6,823 nt of DNA from an uncultured Planctomycetota bacterium (lineage in GTDB: Bacteria > Planctomycetota > Planctomycetia > Pirellulales > Thermoguttaceae). The translations under genes were made by a program, and so were the position numbers. The notes beneath the pieces are model-generated. The model was not told where the DNA came from. It saw only the letters and a list, made by a program, of their open reading frames with translations, and did not search any database. Where the stretch lies: the NCBI GenBank assembly GCA_902797455.1, contig CADBTE010000449.1:1-6823 (forward strand), given 5' to 3'. Below, in pieces: positions 6,171 through 6,823 of this stretch; the first letter of the stretch is position 1; the number at the start of each line of letters is the position of its first letter.

Positions 6171-6198
6171 ATTTTACCCGGCCTTGTCATTTCGTCAA
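6171..6198 (-). promoter_or_regulatory. Promoter of the tRNA-Val gene
   Basis: On the minus strand TTGACG (6193-6198) and TAAAAT (6171-6176) match the sigma-70 hexamers 5/6 each, with 16 bases between them. The expected start falls a few bases before the tRNA 5' end at 6157, as usual for stable RNA genes. The -35 box overlaps one arm of the inverted repeat at 6190-6210. Confidence 0.75.
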
Positions 6199-6210
6199 TC
6201 CCTGACGAAA
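6190..6210. repeat. Perfect inverted repeat between tRNA-Val and the exonuclease gene
   Basis: TTTCGTCA (6190-6197) and TGACGAAA (6203-6210) are perfect inverted repeats around a 5-base centre. The left arm covers most of the tRNA promoter -35 box, and the right arm ends 42 bases before the exonuclease start codon. The shape is that of an operator for a dimeric regulator, or part of it may simply reflect the -35 box. No promoter for the exonuclease gene is obvious in the rest of this gap. Confidence 0.5.
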
Positions 6211-6252
6211 GGGGCCGAAAAGTTGATGTTATTGCAGCATAAGGAGAGAAAA

Positions 6253-6823
6253 ATGCCGCAGAACAGTGAAGTAAAGTATTTGGTTTTCGACATTGAGACG
6301 GTTGCCGATGAGGACTTGATCAAAGAGGTGAAGTACCCGCACGAGCAGATCACCCCGCGTGAGGCGCGCAAGAAGTATACCGATGAACTGATCGAGAAGA
6401 AGGATGACGATTTCATCCCTCATACCTTTCAGTTTCCGGTGACACTGGCGATGGCGAAGCTCCGCGGGGACTTCACGATCGTCGATCTTCCGGTGCTCAC
6501 CTTCGAGCAGGGGGGGCCGGGAAAACTGGTCGAATCCTTCTGGCGGGGGTGGGAGAAATACAATCGTCCGACACTGGTGACCTTCAACGGGAAGGGGTTC
6601 GACCTCCCCGTGATGGAGCACATGGCGTTCCGCTACGGGATCCCGATCCCGGGGTGGATGACGAGCAAAATGTCCTTTGATGGCCGAATTATCCTGGGTG
6701 GTACCTCGGAGAATCCACGATACCGCTATAATGCGCTCAGCCACATCGACGTGATGGAGATTCTCTCCAACTTCCGTTCCTATGTCGGCGGAATGAACCT
6801 CGCCGCCAAAGGGATCGGCTGCC
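6253..6823 (+). CDS. PolB-like predicted 3'-5' exonuclease (DnaQ fold), 3' end outside window
   Basis: The visible 190 residues match the N-terminal part of the predicted 3'-5' exonuclease family related to the PolB proofreading domain (DNA_pol_B_exo2 type). The family is thought to degrade DNA 3' ends using two metal ions. The Exo I motif is FDIET with Asp13 and Glu15. The Exo II region is VTFNGKGFDLPVM (109-121) with Asp117. A later YRYNALSHIDVMEIL stretch (157-171) holds Asp166, in the place of the conserved H-x-D-x-M segment of the family. The reading frame runs open off the window edge, so the last acidic motif and C-terminus are unseen. The start is well supported: AAGGAG at 6241-6246 lies 6 bases before the ATG. 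No polymerase domain can be seen in this part, and the family is normally stand-alone. Confidence 0.85.
   Translation, partial: MPQNSEVKYLVFDIETVADEDLIKEVKYPHEQITPREARKKYTDELIEKKDDDFIPHTFQFPVTLAMAKLRGDFTIVDLPVLTFEQGGPGKLVESFWRGWEKYNRPTLVTFNGKGFDLPVMEHMAFRYGIPIPGWMTSKMSFDGRIILGGTSENPRYRYNALSHIDVMEILSNFRSYVGGMNLAAKGIGC

Overview
The window looks like a piece of a GC-rich bacterial chromosome with ordinary sigma-70-type promoters (clear TATAAT boxes), AAGGAG ribosome binding sites on several genes, and a tRNA gene without an encoded CCA. The gene content (a secreted GH123/DUF4091-type enzyme, two exported BD-FAE-like esterases, a lipoprotein rhodanese, a PolB-like exonuclease) resembles free-living or gut bacteria of the Planctomycetes/Lentisphaerae/Verrucomicrobia kind. 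That placement is an impression from gene families, not a demonstrated identification.

Left two thirds (58-4481, all on the minus strand): four tightly spaced genes read from right to left. A secreted GH123-like glycoside hydrolase comes first, then two closely related secreted alpha/beta-hydrolase esterases that are a tandem duplication, then a GNAT acetyltransferase. Gaps are 24, 46 and 10 bp, so they probably form one transcript from a promoter near 4551-4579. A perfect GC-rich hairpin at 11-30 lies just beyond the last gene. The likely theme is outside-the-cytoplasm breakdown of an O-acetylated, amino-sugar-containing glycan, with the hydrolase cutting the chain and the esterases removing acyl groups. 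The role of the acetyltransferase in this is unclear.

Middle (4482-6020, plus strand): a 303-bp divergent intergenic region, then two independently promoted single genes. The first encodes a double-CxxC zinc-ribbon-like protein of unknown function with a TPR-like tail. The second encodes a small rhodanese-domain lipoprotein.

Right end: a strong hairpin terminator (6042-6078) and a minus-strand tRNA-Val(CAC) with a good promoter of its own. Facing away from the tRNA is the 5' part of a DnaQ/PolB-like 3'-5' exonuclease gene cut by the window edge. A perfect 8+8 inverted repeat lies in the gap between the tRNA and the exonuclease gene.

I see no CRISPR array, transposase, integrase, phage gene or recognisable defence system. 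The most interesting items are the tandem esterase duplication beside the GH123-like enzyme, the uncharacterised zinc-ribbon protein, and the inverted repeats at two promoters.
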